A stretch of 64,000 nucleotides of DNA from Symsagittifera roscoffensis (taxonomy: Eukaryota; Xenacoelomorpha; Acoela; Convolutidae), in contig NC_087070.1 in the NCBI RefSeq assembly GCF_963678635.1, positions 40,615,831-40,679,830 on the forward strand. Reading direction: 5' to 3'. The notes under the pieces were generated by a model. It was not told where the DNA came from, made no database searches, and saw only the letters and a list, made by a program, of their open reading frames with translations. Below are positions 9,572 to 21,602 of the stretch, piece after piece (the stretch's first letter is position 1; every line of letters starts with the position of its first letter). A program made the translations under genes and the position numbers.

Positions 9572-11600
9572 TCACCTCGTGTTCTTCGCCCTCGAGATAC
9601 CCGATCCAGATATATTTGACACTGTGATCTGTTTCAATAGTGCCTCTTCGTAATCGGAGCTGATCACAATCTCCTCCCAAGCCTTCAGCTGTTCATAGGA
9701 TCGCTTCCACTCCCTTTGCTCTTGCAATCTCTTCACTTGATTCCGTAAGCTCTTCACCTTTGACCCCCGGTTCAAACAGAAGAAATTATGAAGACTCAGT
9801 CTTACATTTTTCTCCAGGTCCTCTTCTAGTATCGATTCCCTCTCTCTAGTGTTGTTTCTGGATACTCTACCCACTCTTTTCCACCCCGTCGTGATCGCAT
9901 TTCGATGGGTCAGCAGAGGTCTCTTGAAGGCATCTGGTCCTATCTCAGCCTGGAACTGTCGATATTCCCTTTGATGTTTCCTCATGTGATCCTTCGTCAC
10001 CACGTATAACCAGGACGTTAACGTCGCGCGAAACCAAGGAAAGAATCTCAAGCGGCTCCACATGTGTCTGACTTCCATTGGTATGGCGAATACCTTGCAT
10101 GCGGTCTCGAACAACTCAAGTCTCCTGCTGTAATCTATCGCGTGAATCGACTCTGCTGTTGGCGCCTTCGATTCCCGATACTTTGCTATATTTTCTTCCA
10201 TCCATCGTAGAGCCAGCATTGTGCTCACCACCAAGATGGTCACTTTTTGTTGATGCTCGGGTAGTCCCAACGACCTCATTTCTTCCACATCCCAGATCAG
10301 GCAGAGATTGGCGTGGTCTGGGTACCACACTGTCTGCGCCAGACAGTGGCATGGACAATCCCCGTGTGTGAGGTCGATGCTCCTAAGGTTGCGTTCTGCC
10401 GAGGCTTCTAGGAGAGGCTTAAGTTCCATCATCTTCTCGTGTATAACGTCGCTCTCTTCCAAGTTTGGAGCACCAACCGTGGGTTTCCCGATCACGTTTT
10501 GTCTCTCATGGTCACTTGTATTTTCGCTCTCCAAGCCTAGAAGTTCTTCACCCCAGATTTCACTCAAGTCGTCCCTTTGTTCTTTCGGCACTGTTCCTCG
10601 GATCTTCCTCAACAGCTTGTGTGAATGATGTGACATCCGAGCCAGTCTTACACATTTGGGCACTGCGAAGGCTTTGTCTATCAATACCCTCTGGCTGGAC
10701 ACTTCTACCATCGCCATGTGTAATGGATAGTGGCTGCCACATAGGTTGGCCATCACTGACCCCACTAGGGACTTCGCATTTAGAGGCAGACCATAGGCTT
10801 CGCTCATGGGAAATCCCATCTCCGCTTCGAGTCCAACGTTCCAACTCTTGATGTGTTTTTGGGTCACTTGCAACACTCCGGGCCATGACTCCACGCTCAA
10901 CGCGGTCACCAAGTGGTGTTCTGATTCTAGCCTCTCTAGTGACTGGAGACTGCACACTCTTGAGAAGAACCCCAGAGCTGTTGCTAGGTTCACCGTGGTA
11001 TCTGTATCTCACTTTTCTCCCTTTCAGTAATGTCTTCAAACCAGGTGACTAGGTCTTCTTTCTGGAACAGGTACCTTGGGTAAACCAGGTACAGTGCCAA
11101 TAACAGACTGATGGGCATGTTCAAGATTTCCTGTATGAAGGCTCCAAAGATGGTTTCTTTCGCGCTGTACACTCCAGCCATGAACTCCTTCCCCCAACAA
11201 GGACTCAAGAACTCAAGAATCTCGTGATCCCTCCTCGTTCTCAGCTCACCCCTTGCGTGCTCCCTCCAGAATCCTCCAATCGTGACTTCGTTGGCTGCTG
11301 TGACGAACCTGCCCACCGTCATTTCCCTCTTCTCGGCCAGTTCCAGCTGCTTCTCAAGAAAATCCCAGATCTGCTTCACCAGAGGTGGGGCACCTACTCT
11401 TGTCTTCTCCGTGGCGTTCTCCAGCCTTGGTGTCAGGAAGGGCCACCTGCCTCTCTCTTGTGTCAGTCGATACACCATCGACTCCAGCTGCTTCTCCGCT
11501 GCGGCCACCTTTTTCCTTTCGTTGCTCGGCCCTCTAGATTTACTGGTAAGCTTGTGATGGTCAACTCCATACTTCGAAACCACAGACTGGCCGTCAGGTG
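9572..11600 (-). pseudogene. copy A, unrecognised ORF family X3 (last ORF of the element)
   Basis: Long minus-strand reading frames here are about 90% similar to part of the longer X3 region of copy B. Recognisable stretches include SPCWGKEFMAG, LLLALYLVYP, QKEDLVTWFEDITEREKSEI, SEHHLVTALSVESWP, HYPLHMAMVEVSSQRVLI, PCHCLAQTVWYP and FPWFRATLTSWLY. The C-terminus is charged and helical. I recognise no domain, zinc finger, signal peptide or clear membrane anchor, so calling it an envelope protein is not supported. It starts where the SGNH ORF ends and partly overlaps it in another frame. The copy is a fossil. Confidence 0.6.
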
Positions 11601-14600
11601 AGTCACCACTGGATGATCATCCCCTATAATCGGACTGAGCTTGAGTTGCCTAGCGAAGTTGGATATCTCTAGCAAGAGAACCTCGTCCAATACAATGAGG
11701 ATGTCAGCCAACTCGTAGAAGCCCCTCAACGCGTGGGACACATCCGCCCACGCCGCCGCCAGTTCTGACCTGCGAAGTCTCAAGTTCGTTGGTTCCAGCT
11801 CCCGATTGGGAGCTGCCATCAGAATACGCCACCCTTCTGCTATCAAGATCAAGATCGCATATACAAATTGCAGAGCGGGAGGCATGCTCGCGTACCCGGG
11901 GGACGTCGTGAACGCTACTTTTGTCTTGGAGCCAAATCGTGAGGCAACGTTCTCTTGTACTTCATTCATGGCTGCAAATAATGTCTGGATGGCTTCCCAG
12001 ATCTTCTTCGGTGCCGGTTCATCACCCTTGAGCTGCTCGAGAAACCCTGTCGCATGCAAGTGATCGTTCATCCCTGCAAACAGTAGTAGCTCAGGCTCGC
12101 AAGGCATCTCCGATTTTATTGCCACCACCAGGGTTAAGATCTGGCTTAGCTCCGCTCCCGGCAGTGAATATATCAGAGTTTCCGGCCAAAATAACTTGGG
12201 AGACGTTCTCTCAAAATCCGATCCCGCCACGATGACCACCCTCGCAGCGGCTGGGTCTGCCCTGTCATAAACTGCCAAGGTTTTGGCCAGCTGCGTGTTC
12301 CCGCAGGGTTTCCCGTATCTGGGGTCGTCGGCTAATCTCGTACCCTCATACGCGGCGTCCGGTAGTTCCATTTCTCTCGGATCCATCAGTTTATCCACCA
12401 CCCTCAACTGTGCTGGAGTTGCCACCCTAATCCTGGCAATGCTGGTTCGATGCTTGGGAGGCTCCACCACGAAACCCGGACTCCCCAATGACTTGAGAGG
12501 TCTGTAGTTGATAGGTCCCATGACCGATTTTGTGGGAATCCCAGTCAGATCCGCTGTCTCCATCATTTTCGCTCTCGAGAAATGCGTCTCGTGAGCCTTC
12601 AGCCAGTCCACGCACTGGTGTCTACCCAAGTCTTCGTGCGACACCCGCTCAAGACCCAAAGCTTTCGCTAACTCTAGCCTGCATTCCAGATCTTCCAAGT
12701 CCAGCTCCTTCACCTTCTCCACATACCTTGACCTACTGGTCTCCGCTGGCCTCTCCGGTTTCTTCTTCTCCGCCACCACCACCGAGGATATTACTGATCC
12801 CTGAGGAGTTGATGACGTTGCCTCCTCAGCCTCCATGGGCGCGGCGCCCGGCAACTTGGTCCGGCTGTTCCTCGAACTGTCTCTAGAACCGGCCATCGCT
12901 CCCAAGCGACTGGACAAAGCCCTCGGGTTGAAGAAGGGTAGATTTGGGGGTGGTCCGAACGTGACTTGTGCCGTCTCTAGCAACTCTGCCTCCAATGCAC
13001 TTATGTGCCTTTGGAAGACGTCATTTAACCATTCCACCCCTCTGGGCCTATCAAAGTGAATCCCATCCGAGGATGCATTGTCAGGGAAAGCAGATAGCTC
13101 CATTTGCTCGGCCACGTCCAACAGCCCAACGGGGAGGACGCTCCTTTGGTGTATCTGCCTGATTATTTCGTTCAGGTTTCGCACTTTTGTATTCATCTCC
13201 ATTGCATGTTGGTCCGCTTTCATATTGTAAGGAATGGTGCACACCGTAAGAATGGCCGGATCCATTTGAATCCGCAATTCCTCAAGAATGCAGCTCATCT
13301 TGTCGTGCAGCCTCGTCACCTTCCTTGCTTCCCCCCTAGACAAGTCATTCGTCCCGACCATCAGAGTCGCCGTGTATACTCTTGCCATCGCCATCCCTAG
13401 CATCTCAAGTGTTGCTAACATCTGCGGCGTCGCAGCTCCAGCGAAACTCAAGATCCCCGTTTGCCAATGGGACTGAATCCGGGTCAGCACCCGCAACAAG
13501 CTGTCCCCTATGATCAGGTGGACCGCCCCCTCAGGCACACGTGGCTGCGTGAGGTATTCCACCCAAGCCGCGTCATGGAAGCAATCTCTCCTGTCTCTCT
13601 GCGCCGTGCTCCAGTCCATCCGAGTGTGCCTGTGGTATCTGCCTTCCGTATTCTTCTTGTAACTTGAGATCACCACACTCCTGACAGGTTGCTCCCCCCA
13701 CGTCGAGGGTAGCTCCACTCTTGCTGGACTCTCACGACTCCTTAGCTGTAGCCGCTCGTGCAACTCTTTCAGTCGTGACGAGCTACCACTCACCTGACTA
13801 CTACTCGGGGTCGAACTTGGTGTATATCCAGGCAGCGCGACGTCCATCAACGGGCGTATTACTTGTGTCTCTAGACCACACAGGGAGGACGCTGATTCAG
13901 TTGGTATCCACACCTCCAACCCCTCGTTCATATGTTCTTGAGCCGCGCGATCGAGGTTAAATCGTCCCTTCGATCTAGGAGCTTCATCCACCTCCATACG
14001 TGACTCTGGTCTTGAGCCGGTCACCACCCGCTCTTTGGGCCTAGCTCCTTTCTGCATGTCGAGCTCGCGTTGTCGTTGCTGGATCCTTTCAAGCTCCAAC
14101 TTTAGCTGCTCACAATTCGCGGCATTCTCTCGCACTCTTTCTGCCTGTAGCTGTTCAGCTCTCAACATATCCAGTTCCCTCCGCGTTTGATCCCTCTCAA
14201 GTTTCGCCTGATCTCTCTCGAGCTTCGCTTGATCCCGGTCGAGGTTCGCCTTGTTCCTCTCCCGCTGAGTCCTCTCAAGCTCTCTCTTCATGATACTAAC
14301 GTCTGGATACGCTTCCCCCGTTTGCTGCGCCCGTGTCATCGATGGTGTCTTACTCGTGCTCTGGCCCGTGGATCTGACTGATGGTCTGATCGGCAGTGGG
14401 AACTCCCCTGCACCATACTCAGTATTGTTACTCAAGCCAGGGTTCCTTGCCAAGTCGAACCCCCTCATTGCTCCATCCACGTTCCAGGACAGCCACCTGG
14501 TTTGCTCTTGATTGGATATTCCATCGGTGGTGTAGCCTACCATCAAAACCGCTTCTGTCGCAGACTCCCGGCACTCGCCCTGTTCCTCCAACTGGAGGAT

Positions 14601-14729
14601 GGCATTCAGCATCACTGCCATTCTCTCATCCACTTGAGTATAATCCAGGTCCCTCAGACGTCTGTACAACTCATCAAGTGTGGGTTTTTTCAAAGCCGAT
14701 GGCATGGATTTCCAGAATCGATCTGCCAT
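11500..14729 (-). pseudogene. copy A, large ORF with coiled coil and two SGNH/GDSL-hydrolase-like domains
   Basis: A minus-strand frame of nearly 1,090 codons starts at ATG 14729. Residues about 145-225 form a charged coiled coil built from heptads of the LERDQAK type. Residues about 400-575 form an SGNH hydrolase-like domain with the family blocks in order: GDSLLRVL (nucleophile Ser), then VGTNDLSRG (Asn of block III), then SDGIHFDRPRG (Asp and His of block V). Residues about 830-1015 look like a second, more diverged SGNH-type domain (VAGSDF, SLPGAELSQIL, FAGMNDHLH). SGNH enzymes are esterases or lipases. Related esterase domains occur in ORF1 of some LINEs, and viral haemagglutinin-esterases share the fold. 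The ORF sits downstream of Pol, in the env position, behind a spacer with tandem repeats. The substrate is unknown. Confidence 0.7.
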
Positions 14730-14757
14730 TTCTGTAATTTCCAGATGATCTTGAGTA

Positions 14758-14878
14758 TTAGTAACTTGAGTTTTACCTGAGCAACTTGAGTTTTACCTGA
14801 GCAACTTGAGTTTTACCTTAGCAACTTGAGTTTTACCTTAGCAACTTGAGTTTACTTCAGCAATTTGAGTTTACTTCT
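14758..14878 (-). repeat. tandem ~21-bp repeats just upstream of the SGNH ORF (copy A)
   Basis: About six copies of GCAACTTGAGTTTTACCT-like units stand end to end within 30 bases of the start codon of the SGNH ORF. On the minus strand each unit reads AGGTAAAACTCAAGTTGC, so CAGGTAAAA or AAGGTAAAA recurs, resembling a splice donor. Copy B has a diverged array of ~20-bp units in the same place (about 37770-37860). Retention at the same position in both copies suggests a promoter, splicing or translation role, but that is inference. Confidence 0.55.
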
Positions 14879-15250
14879 TGAAACGTCGTTCAATTTGATT
14901 TTCCGCTTAAGGACTTCCTTTCTTCAATTGAATACAGTTGGATAGTCAATTCGACTTTACCAAATCAATCTGAAAATAACACCCAATTTTTAGACTAACA
15001 GGCTGTGTTCCTAACCTAAAAACCCCCTTCACTACTATAGTTAAAACCCTTTCCTTTTCGTCCTTGTAAAATAGTTCAATTGGAAATTTTCTAAAAACAT
15101 GCAGATTCATTTTATGTTTTAGCACCATCAATCATTTAAAATAATAATTGTCATGCCAATCACCTCTAAGATCCTTTACCTGTTTTGTACCCCCACACCT
15201 AACTCGAGATTCTTCCCTCATGCCCAACTCGAGACCCCCGTGTACCCGAC
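14879..15250 (-). other. spacer between Pol/macro and the SGNH ORF (copy A)
   Basis: Non-coding in both copies (copy B counterpart 37870-38245) yet well conserved between them. It includes a shared stretch around 15060-15170 that ends in a run of CTAACTCGAGA-type motifs next to the end of the macro domain. It separates the SGNH ORF from Pol and could carry a splice acceptor or promoter for a second mRNA. Confidence 0.4.
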
Positions 15251-16344
15251 TCAGGCGATGCTCAAGTAGTATTTCTTGTGAAGATGCACCATTATCTCAC
15301 TTTCTGCGAAGACCACGTGTAGGATAGCGTACAATTCCCTTGGGCTCAATTTGCCCCTGTTTGGGTCATACACCGGCATTGAGACCTCCGTTATCCCTCT
15401 TTCAATCATGAAGTCTCGTAGTCTTGTTAGTGCCAACATCACGTGTTCGGGATCGATCGTGTTCCTGTCATTGACCCTCGTCACACTAGGAAGCACAGGT
15501 ATGTGCCCGGGACTTGTGCTACTGATGGTGGAAGCGCGGCCATTCCTCCCAGTCCCGGTCTCTGTCTAAACAGAAACTCCACATTCTGGTACTCTCTCTT
15601 GAAGTCAGCCGCCAGTCTTGATTTGAAACTCATGTCCGCCGTGATACAGATTGCGCTAGTCCGGTCTGACAGAATGAAGTCACTATCCGTTATCAGGATG
15701 TTTTCTGAGTATTCGTTCGTTATTTCAAACTTCGTTTTGAAACTCCGTCCTATGGTAGGCTCGGCCTCCTCCCCTTTCAGTTCCAGTCCGCACGTTTCTC
15801 TCACTTCTCTGAGTTTCTTTATCATTAAATTTTTGGTGTGGATAAGTCCTACCCCCACTCCCCGGACAAAAACATTTATCGACGTCCCCGTCGATGATGC
15901 TGGGTCTGAATTATCTGGCGGAATATCGAGCGGGCTGTCTGTTGCCGTCCAGCCGAAAAGAGGATTCTCCGTTTTCATGTACTTCCCCGCTGATATGTCA
16001 ACTTGCTGTATGCTCTGTCCTTCCTCGCTTCCGTTCTTGACATCGCGCATCCATTCTAATATCCTCAGGTTCGTATTCTCCCTCCTCTCTATCTCGCTCT
16101 GTTCTAAATCCGTCTCCTGTTCCGGTGTCGAGTAGTCTTCCTGTGGGTAGTGTTCATTATCATCGATGATCTGCCATTCACAATCTGCCGCCAGCTCGCC
16201 CACACTTATTAGTTCTTTGCCTAGGTCATCGGGCTGTATCTTGTCGATCAGGAAATCGTCCCCATACCTATTGTACCTCATGCCTGTGCGTTTGCGATTG
16301 CCACTCCTTGCCCCGCTGGTATTGACAAGTCTGGTTCTGTCCAC
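15251..16344 (-). pseudogene. copy A, Pol C-terminal region with macro domain (OARD1/TARG1/Poa1-like)
   Basis: The first ~190 residues are acidic and low in hydrophobics. The last ~150 residues (about 15695-15251) resemble the OARD1/TARG1/Poa1 branch of macro domains. They show DSDFILSDRTSAICITADMS, then a KSRLAADFKREY helix, then a short strand pair ending TYLCFLVTR, then a helix LALTRLRDFMIERGITEVSM, and a final helix-strand pair. OARD1 has the same order: GD-F, an AHCISEDCRMG-like strand, IAVLFKKKFG, IYYLITK, LEAMKSHCLKNGVTDLSMP. Macro domains bind ADP-ribose, and this branch removes ADP-ribose from proteins or from Appr-1''-p. Whether this one is catalytic is unknown. The element is a fossil. 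In copy B the same region is in one frame with integrase. Confidence 0.65.
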
Positions 16345-16349
16345 TTCGG

Positions 16350-17820
16350 CACCTCACCTTGCTCCGGATCGTTCCAATCTTCTTCCAAAAAAGATTCCGC
16401 TTCAGAGTCCGCGTCTATTTTTTCATTGTCATCCAAACTCAAGTTCTCATTGCCATCATTCTTATCTCTGGTGCCTTTTTCGTTCACTTCACATGCTGGT
16501 TCCACCAGTAGATACTCTAGTCCCTCCATGTCCTTTGGTATACACCAGTCCTCTGGGGATGGGACATGAGGCTTCAGGTTCTCATAATGTGCTGCTCGCC
16601 CAGTACTCAAGCGGTAGAATCGTCCTTGTTGATGTACTTCAGTTATCATGAATGGTCCTCTCCATTTCTTGAGTAGTTTCTTCGTCCCTTTGGGCGGTAT
16701 AACATTCTGGAAAACCCACACATACTGGCCCACTTCATATGGCTTCGCCTGTAATATTTTTTCATCATATTTCTTGCGCTGTCTCATTTGTGCCTGCGCA
16801 GTGTTCCTCCTGCATAGCTCGTTTATTTCCTGCTGTCTCCTGATCACTTCTTTCACGTAAGCTTGAGGCGACGTCCTCTTGCCTTCATACTCCTGGTAAA
16901 AGAACGTCAGGGGCATCGCTCTCTTTTTGCCTGTCAACATCATGAATGGACTGATTCCCGTCGTTGAGTGTTGAGTACTGTTGTATGCCCCTACGACTTG
17001 CGGCAGATATTTATCCCAGTCCGTCATGTATCTTGAGCAGTATACCCTCAACATATTCTCCAGCGTTCTATTCTGTCTCTCTACCAGCCCGTTGGTCTGA
17101 GGATGGTAAGTCGTTGAGTGTGCTTGAGCAATGTGTGACCTCTTCATTAATTCCTTAGTCAAGTCCCCCACAAAGGCCTTGCCGTTGTCTGACTGAAAAG
17201 TCATTGGACAACCATACCTTGATATCCCATGGGTTATCAAGTGGTCACAAGTCCTCTGCCGAAGCTGCTTGACACGGCACCGCTTCTGCCAGCTTTGTGA
17301 AGTGATCAATTATAACCAGTATCTGGTTATACCCCGACTCCATCATACAGATCTTCTGATGGTCTATCTGCACCACTTCATTAAATTCCGAGCTTTCCAC
17401 CGACTTGAGTGGGAATTTCATCTTCCTTGGGTCTTTCACTTGCAAGCACGCCAGGCATGCATTCACCCACCTCTCACAGGTTTTCCTCAATCCTGGCCAA
17501 TCGAACCTGTGAAGTATTCTATGTTGCACCTGGTCTATCCCCTGGTGCCCCATTTGGTCATGCGATCTGAACAGCACCTCTGTTTGATACAATTGTGGTA
17601 ATATGATAAAGTTGTGCTTGTGTAGTATCTTCTCCTCGTCTTTTCTCTTGCATACTACCACCCCGTCAGCCGTGTGATAGAGTAACTCTTTCCTCTCTTT
17701 GTAGAACTGGCTCAGAATCTTGTAGCTGTCTTCTTCAAGTTCCCCTTTCTCCTTGGACCCCGTTTGGATCCATTTGGAGAGATTACTTGTCATCTTGTCT
17801 TTCTTCTAGGCTCTTATCAG
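16350..17820 (-). pseudogene. copy A, integrase
   Basis: The zinc-binding N-terminus (SHDQMGHQGID, then CLACLQ) is followed by the DDE core: VQIDHQKICM with ILVIIDHFTKLAEAVP, then TFQSDNGKAFVG, then HSTTYHPQTNGLVERQNRTL. A GPY/F-type module (KKWRGPFMITEV, then AAHYENLKPHVP) closes it. This is a standard Ty3/Gypsy integrase that inserts the cDNA copy into the genome. No chromodomain is seen. The GPY/F part passes into the acidic tail that leads to the macro domain. Confidence 0.9.
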
Positions 17821-17830
17821 GTCCGACACC

Positions 17831-18715
17831 CTATATTTCGCCTTGACATGTTCCTTCAGCGCCATGATCTGCCCATTCATCTCCCCCAGGGTTGTGGACG
17901 TCGTCATTCAGCTTCACGCATACTATCCTCTTTACTATCTTCATGTCATCCTCTGGCACCAGATTTGTTCTCACATTTGAGTTGCATGATAGTTCCCTGA
18001 ATGGCTTCCTCGAAACTGCAATCCTTTCAAGTTCTTCACCTCCTCGTACTTCCTGCACGTCCAAGTTGAAGGTTCCTGAGGACGGATCTGTTTGTAATTC
18101 CCTGTCGCGGTGTCTAATCTTTTCTTCTGCCAATATCATGCAGAGACTATCTTGATTGTCACTGCTCGCTTCCGAGTCCTCATCCCACATTTCACACTCC
18201 CCGGACAAATTTTCTCCTTCAGTGTTTTCTTCCTCCGTGGACGTGGACCGCTCCCCGGACTCTTGACCTAGTCCCAGGTATTCAGCTTCTTCCTTGAACT
18301 CCACTCTCTTTTTCCTAACTCTAGCCTGTTTAAGTAAGTCGGCTGGGATCTTTTCAACCAGTGACTGCACCACTTCCTTCCCATCAAGGTTAGTCACCTT
18401 CGAGGTATTTCCATCACTAGCTGTCCCGCTCTTTCGCAGTATTGTGACCTCAGGTTCCTCCTTACAGTTTTTTTGAATCACGGGCTTATCATCTGCTAGT
18501 TTCTCGAGTAACCTCTTTAAGCCATCGTCTATTTGTGCTTCCCCCGTCTCTACCTGGTTAAGATCGTAGCCCTTTGCTTTGATCGTCTCCCTCACGATCT
18601 TTGACTTGAGCATTATTCCTATCGGCATCCCTCGGTTCTTTTTCAAGATTGTTTCTTTCGTAGTATATTTTGGTAATTCGGGGTGGTCTTCTATTGGTTT
18701 GCCTGATTTGTCCAA
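17831..18715 (-). pseudogene. copy A, long acidic linker between RNase H and integrase
   Basis: About 290 codons with a lysine/glutamate-rich character and an acidic patch (for example STSTEEENTEGENLSGECEM) and no known fold. Copy B carries the same linker in all three of its units. It is much longer than the usual linker in Gypsy elements. It could be a tether, a processing spacer or a chromatin-binding region; nothing in the sequence decides. Confidence 0.6.
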
Positions 18716-20600
18716 CCATCTCGTGAGAGGAAGACTGTCATGAAGACTGTTTCCTTGTCCATGAAGGAGAAGCCATCCTTGATCTCAGGTCTATCTGCTT
18801 CCCTCTGTTCTTGTCTCTCGTAGAACTCCGTCTTCTTGCTCAAGCTGTCAGCATTTTGATGTTTGTCTCGTGTTCTATGCTCAATTATCATATCGTATCC
18901 GTCCAGGCGAACTATCCACCTCCCAATGTAACTCTGGTCCATTGAGTACGTCTTCAGCCAGCTTAGTGCCCTGTTGTCGACTTGCAGCTTGAATGGCTCG
19001 CTGCCTAGGTATGCCCTATATTTCTCGACAAAGGTAATCACCGCGAACATCTCTGCTTTCGGTGCTCCGTACTTCATTTCCGTGTCACTTAGGTCTTTGC
19101 TCCCGTACGCTATTGGTCTCAAGACTGTCTTCCCGTTCCACTCTTGTTCCTGGTGGAATATTCCCGATATCGCTACTACCGACGCGTCCGTATCCAGCAC
19201 GTACATCCCTTTCTCTGTTGGCATCCCTAGTACTGGTGCCTCGCACAACTCTTTCTTTATTCTCTGGAATGACTCTTCCGCTGCGTTGTTCCACGTGAAC
19301 TTCATGCCCTTGTGTCTCATTAACTGTTGCATCGGATAAACCTTGTCTGCATAGCCTTTGACAAATTCTCTGTAGTAATTTGCAAAACCCAGGAAGCTCT
19401 TCAATTGGTGTTCCGTTTTCGGCGATTTCCAAGTTAGAACTGCTTCTGCTGCATCTGGATCTGGTCTGATGCCGTGTTTGTCCACCATCCTGCCCAAGTA
19501 TTTCATGGAGTCCTTGAGTATCTCACACTTTGATGGTTTGCACTTCAGCCCCGACCTCTTCATACACGCAAATACTTCGTCAAGTCTCTCAATGTGGTCC
19601 TCTAGTGTGGGTGTCGCTATTACCACGTCATCCACGTAGCACATCACCAGATTGCCGTACTTCTTCGTCACGCCTATCAGCGCGTGTGCCATCAGCCGCT
19701 GAAACGTGGCAGTGGCATTGCAAAGTCCAAACGGCATCCGTTTCCATTGAAACATACCCAACTCGCAGGCAAACCCTGTCTTGTCCCTGCCCTGCTTCCT
19801 CAGTGGTACCTGCCAAAAGGCCGAGCCTAAATCAAGAGTCGTAAAAAATTTCGCATCACCTAACTTCGAGAGACTCTCATCAATCCTAGGTATGGGATAG
19901 GCATCCTTCACCGTGACGGAGATCAGATATCGAAAGTCACAACAAAACCTCAACTGGTCGCCTTTCTTTTTGGTCATCACTACTCCACACGCCCACGGTG
20001 ATTTGGATGGTTCTATCATGTCATACTCTAGTAGCGTTTCAATCTCCTTTCTACACGCATCCGATTTGTGTGGGATCATGCGCCTCGCCCCCTCCCTGTG
20101 CGGTATTGCGTTTTCCTCGAGTTCTTTTTTATGCTCAACAAAATTACAACACCCGATGTCTGCCTTATGTCTTGAAAAAACCTCCTCGTTTCGTTCTAGT
20201 ACGTCCTTGATGGCTTCGAGCTGTTCGTCTGTTAACTTGCCTCTTAAGTGTTCAATTTCCGGTAGGACCGGTTTATCACTCTGTATTTTTTCTAGTGTGG
20301 GCCGTTCCGGGAAATTCGAACAGCTCGATAGTCCATCGTCTGTCTCTGACTTAAGTGACTTCACAAGACCTGATGAATCTTTCATTTTCTTCAATCGTCT
20401 CAAGATACAAATTTTGTCCCTATGATTGGGACAATCAACAACTTCATTTTGCTTATGGTTTTCAGTCATTTCATATCGAGTTTTTACAGGTAAAGCATAT
20501 CCAAGTTTCCTCCCCCTCTGTATCGTGATTGGCATGTCAAGGGTATTCAACAAGACACTCACGCAGATACCGCTCTTCGTGATCGAGAAGGATCTTCCTA
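18715..20600 (-). pseudogene. copy A, reverse transcriptase and RNase H
   Basis: RT motifs are in order: SPWACGVVMTKKKGDQLRFC, then FFTTLDLGSAFWQVPL, then MPFGLCNATATFQRLM, then VMCYVDDVVIAT (YVDD catalytic box), then LGFANYYREFVKGYA. RNase H of the Gypsy type follows (YVLDTDASVVAISGI, then PIAYGSKDLSDTE, then LQVDNRALSWL, then HQNADSLSK). The order PR-RT-RH-IN and these motifs place the element in Ty3/Gypsy (Metaviridae). Confidence 0.92.
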
Positions 20601-21600
20601 AAACAGCAGCACTTTGACTATTTGGATTTGGGACTATGCATACCTGCTTGTTGTCACTTAGTTCATTGTAATTTTTCATTCGTAAGCTTACGATCGCCGC
20701 CTCGTTCGCCTTTAGCCTCCTACTCAAGAATACCGGTGCTTTGGTCTCATTTGCCATTATTAAATTTACCGGTTTGATTGCGTACCTCCTATCCGGGTTC
20801 CGTATCCTGAACATTGCGTTGTTTAGATCAATCGCTACATCAAAGTTCCTGATGAAGTCTCTGCCTAAAATAAATTGGTCAGACTCATCTAGGTTTTCTA
20901 CCCCAAGAAAGCTCATCCACAGGTTACGTTCCCCCAGATTCAGGGCTATTATCGGCGTTCTGCCCAACACCCGCAGGGCCCCTTTGTTTGCAGCTGACAA
21001 CCGTATTCACGAATCTATCAAATCATCTTTGTTGAAGCCCATTCGTTCCCAAGTTTCGATTGGTATGACACTCAAGCTGCTCCCGTATCAAGTAACCCAT
21101 GTAACTGAGTCTTCTTACCACTTATGTCAAGCATTGCATTGCATCCCGATGTGCATTGCATCCCGATGTGCATTGCATCTTCCTCAAGCATGGCGCAGTG
21201 TCCAATCGATCTCACTTTCAACTCTTCTTTTCCCACGTAGATTTGCCCAATTAGATCTTCATCACATGTTATCATTGTTTTCGTATATATGTTGATTCCA
21301 TCTATATTTAGCATCACCTCATGTGGACCATAAGCTTCTGTGTACCTGTTATCAACACGTACCGACTTGCTACCCCCTCTCGTGAGTAGTACCCTCAATG
21401 CTCTAGAAGTCGTTTGTGGGCTTATACAACTCAAGTAGTCTTCGTACACATCAATGTGCATTATTGTCTGGTCACTTGGTTCGCTTAAGTTTCTCGTTAC
21501 TTCATGGCCGCCCACAGTGATTATTGACTTTATTCTTGCCCCAATCTTTGTTATGCCAAATGGCTTTCCTGTAACCATCTTTACAGTGTTGCAGTTTCCA
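20600..21600 (-). pseudogene. copy A, aspartic protease region
   Basis: The retropepsin motif GLLDTGA is followed by the expected downstream strand (QFILGRDFIRNF). A ~150-residue N-terminal extension (ITVGGHEVTRNLSEPSD and following) lies between the gag knuckles and the protease core and is kept in every copy. The protease would cut Gag and Pol. Confidence 0.8.
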
Positions 21601-21602
21601 TT

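Noticed and set aside
10078-10851. Plus-strand and alternative-frame ORFs of about 100-160 codons within the X3 and SGNH regions
   Set aside because: They are antisense or out-of-frame shadows of longer minus-strand frames that are conserved between copies A and B.
20998-21190. Short repeats of TGCATTGCATCCCGATG near the copy A protease as a regulatory array
   Set aside because: Only about three units, lying within coding sequence of the element; copy B lacks the repetition, so it looks like local slippage.
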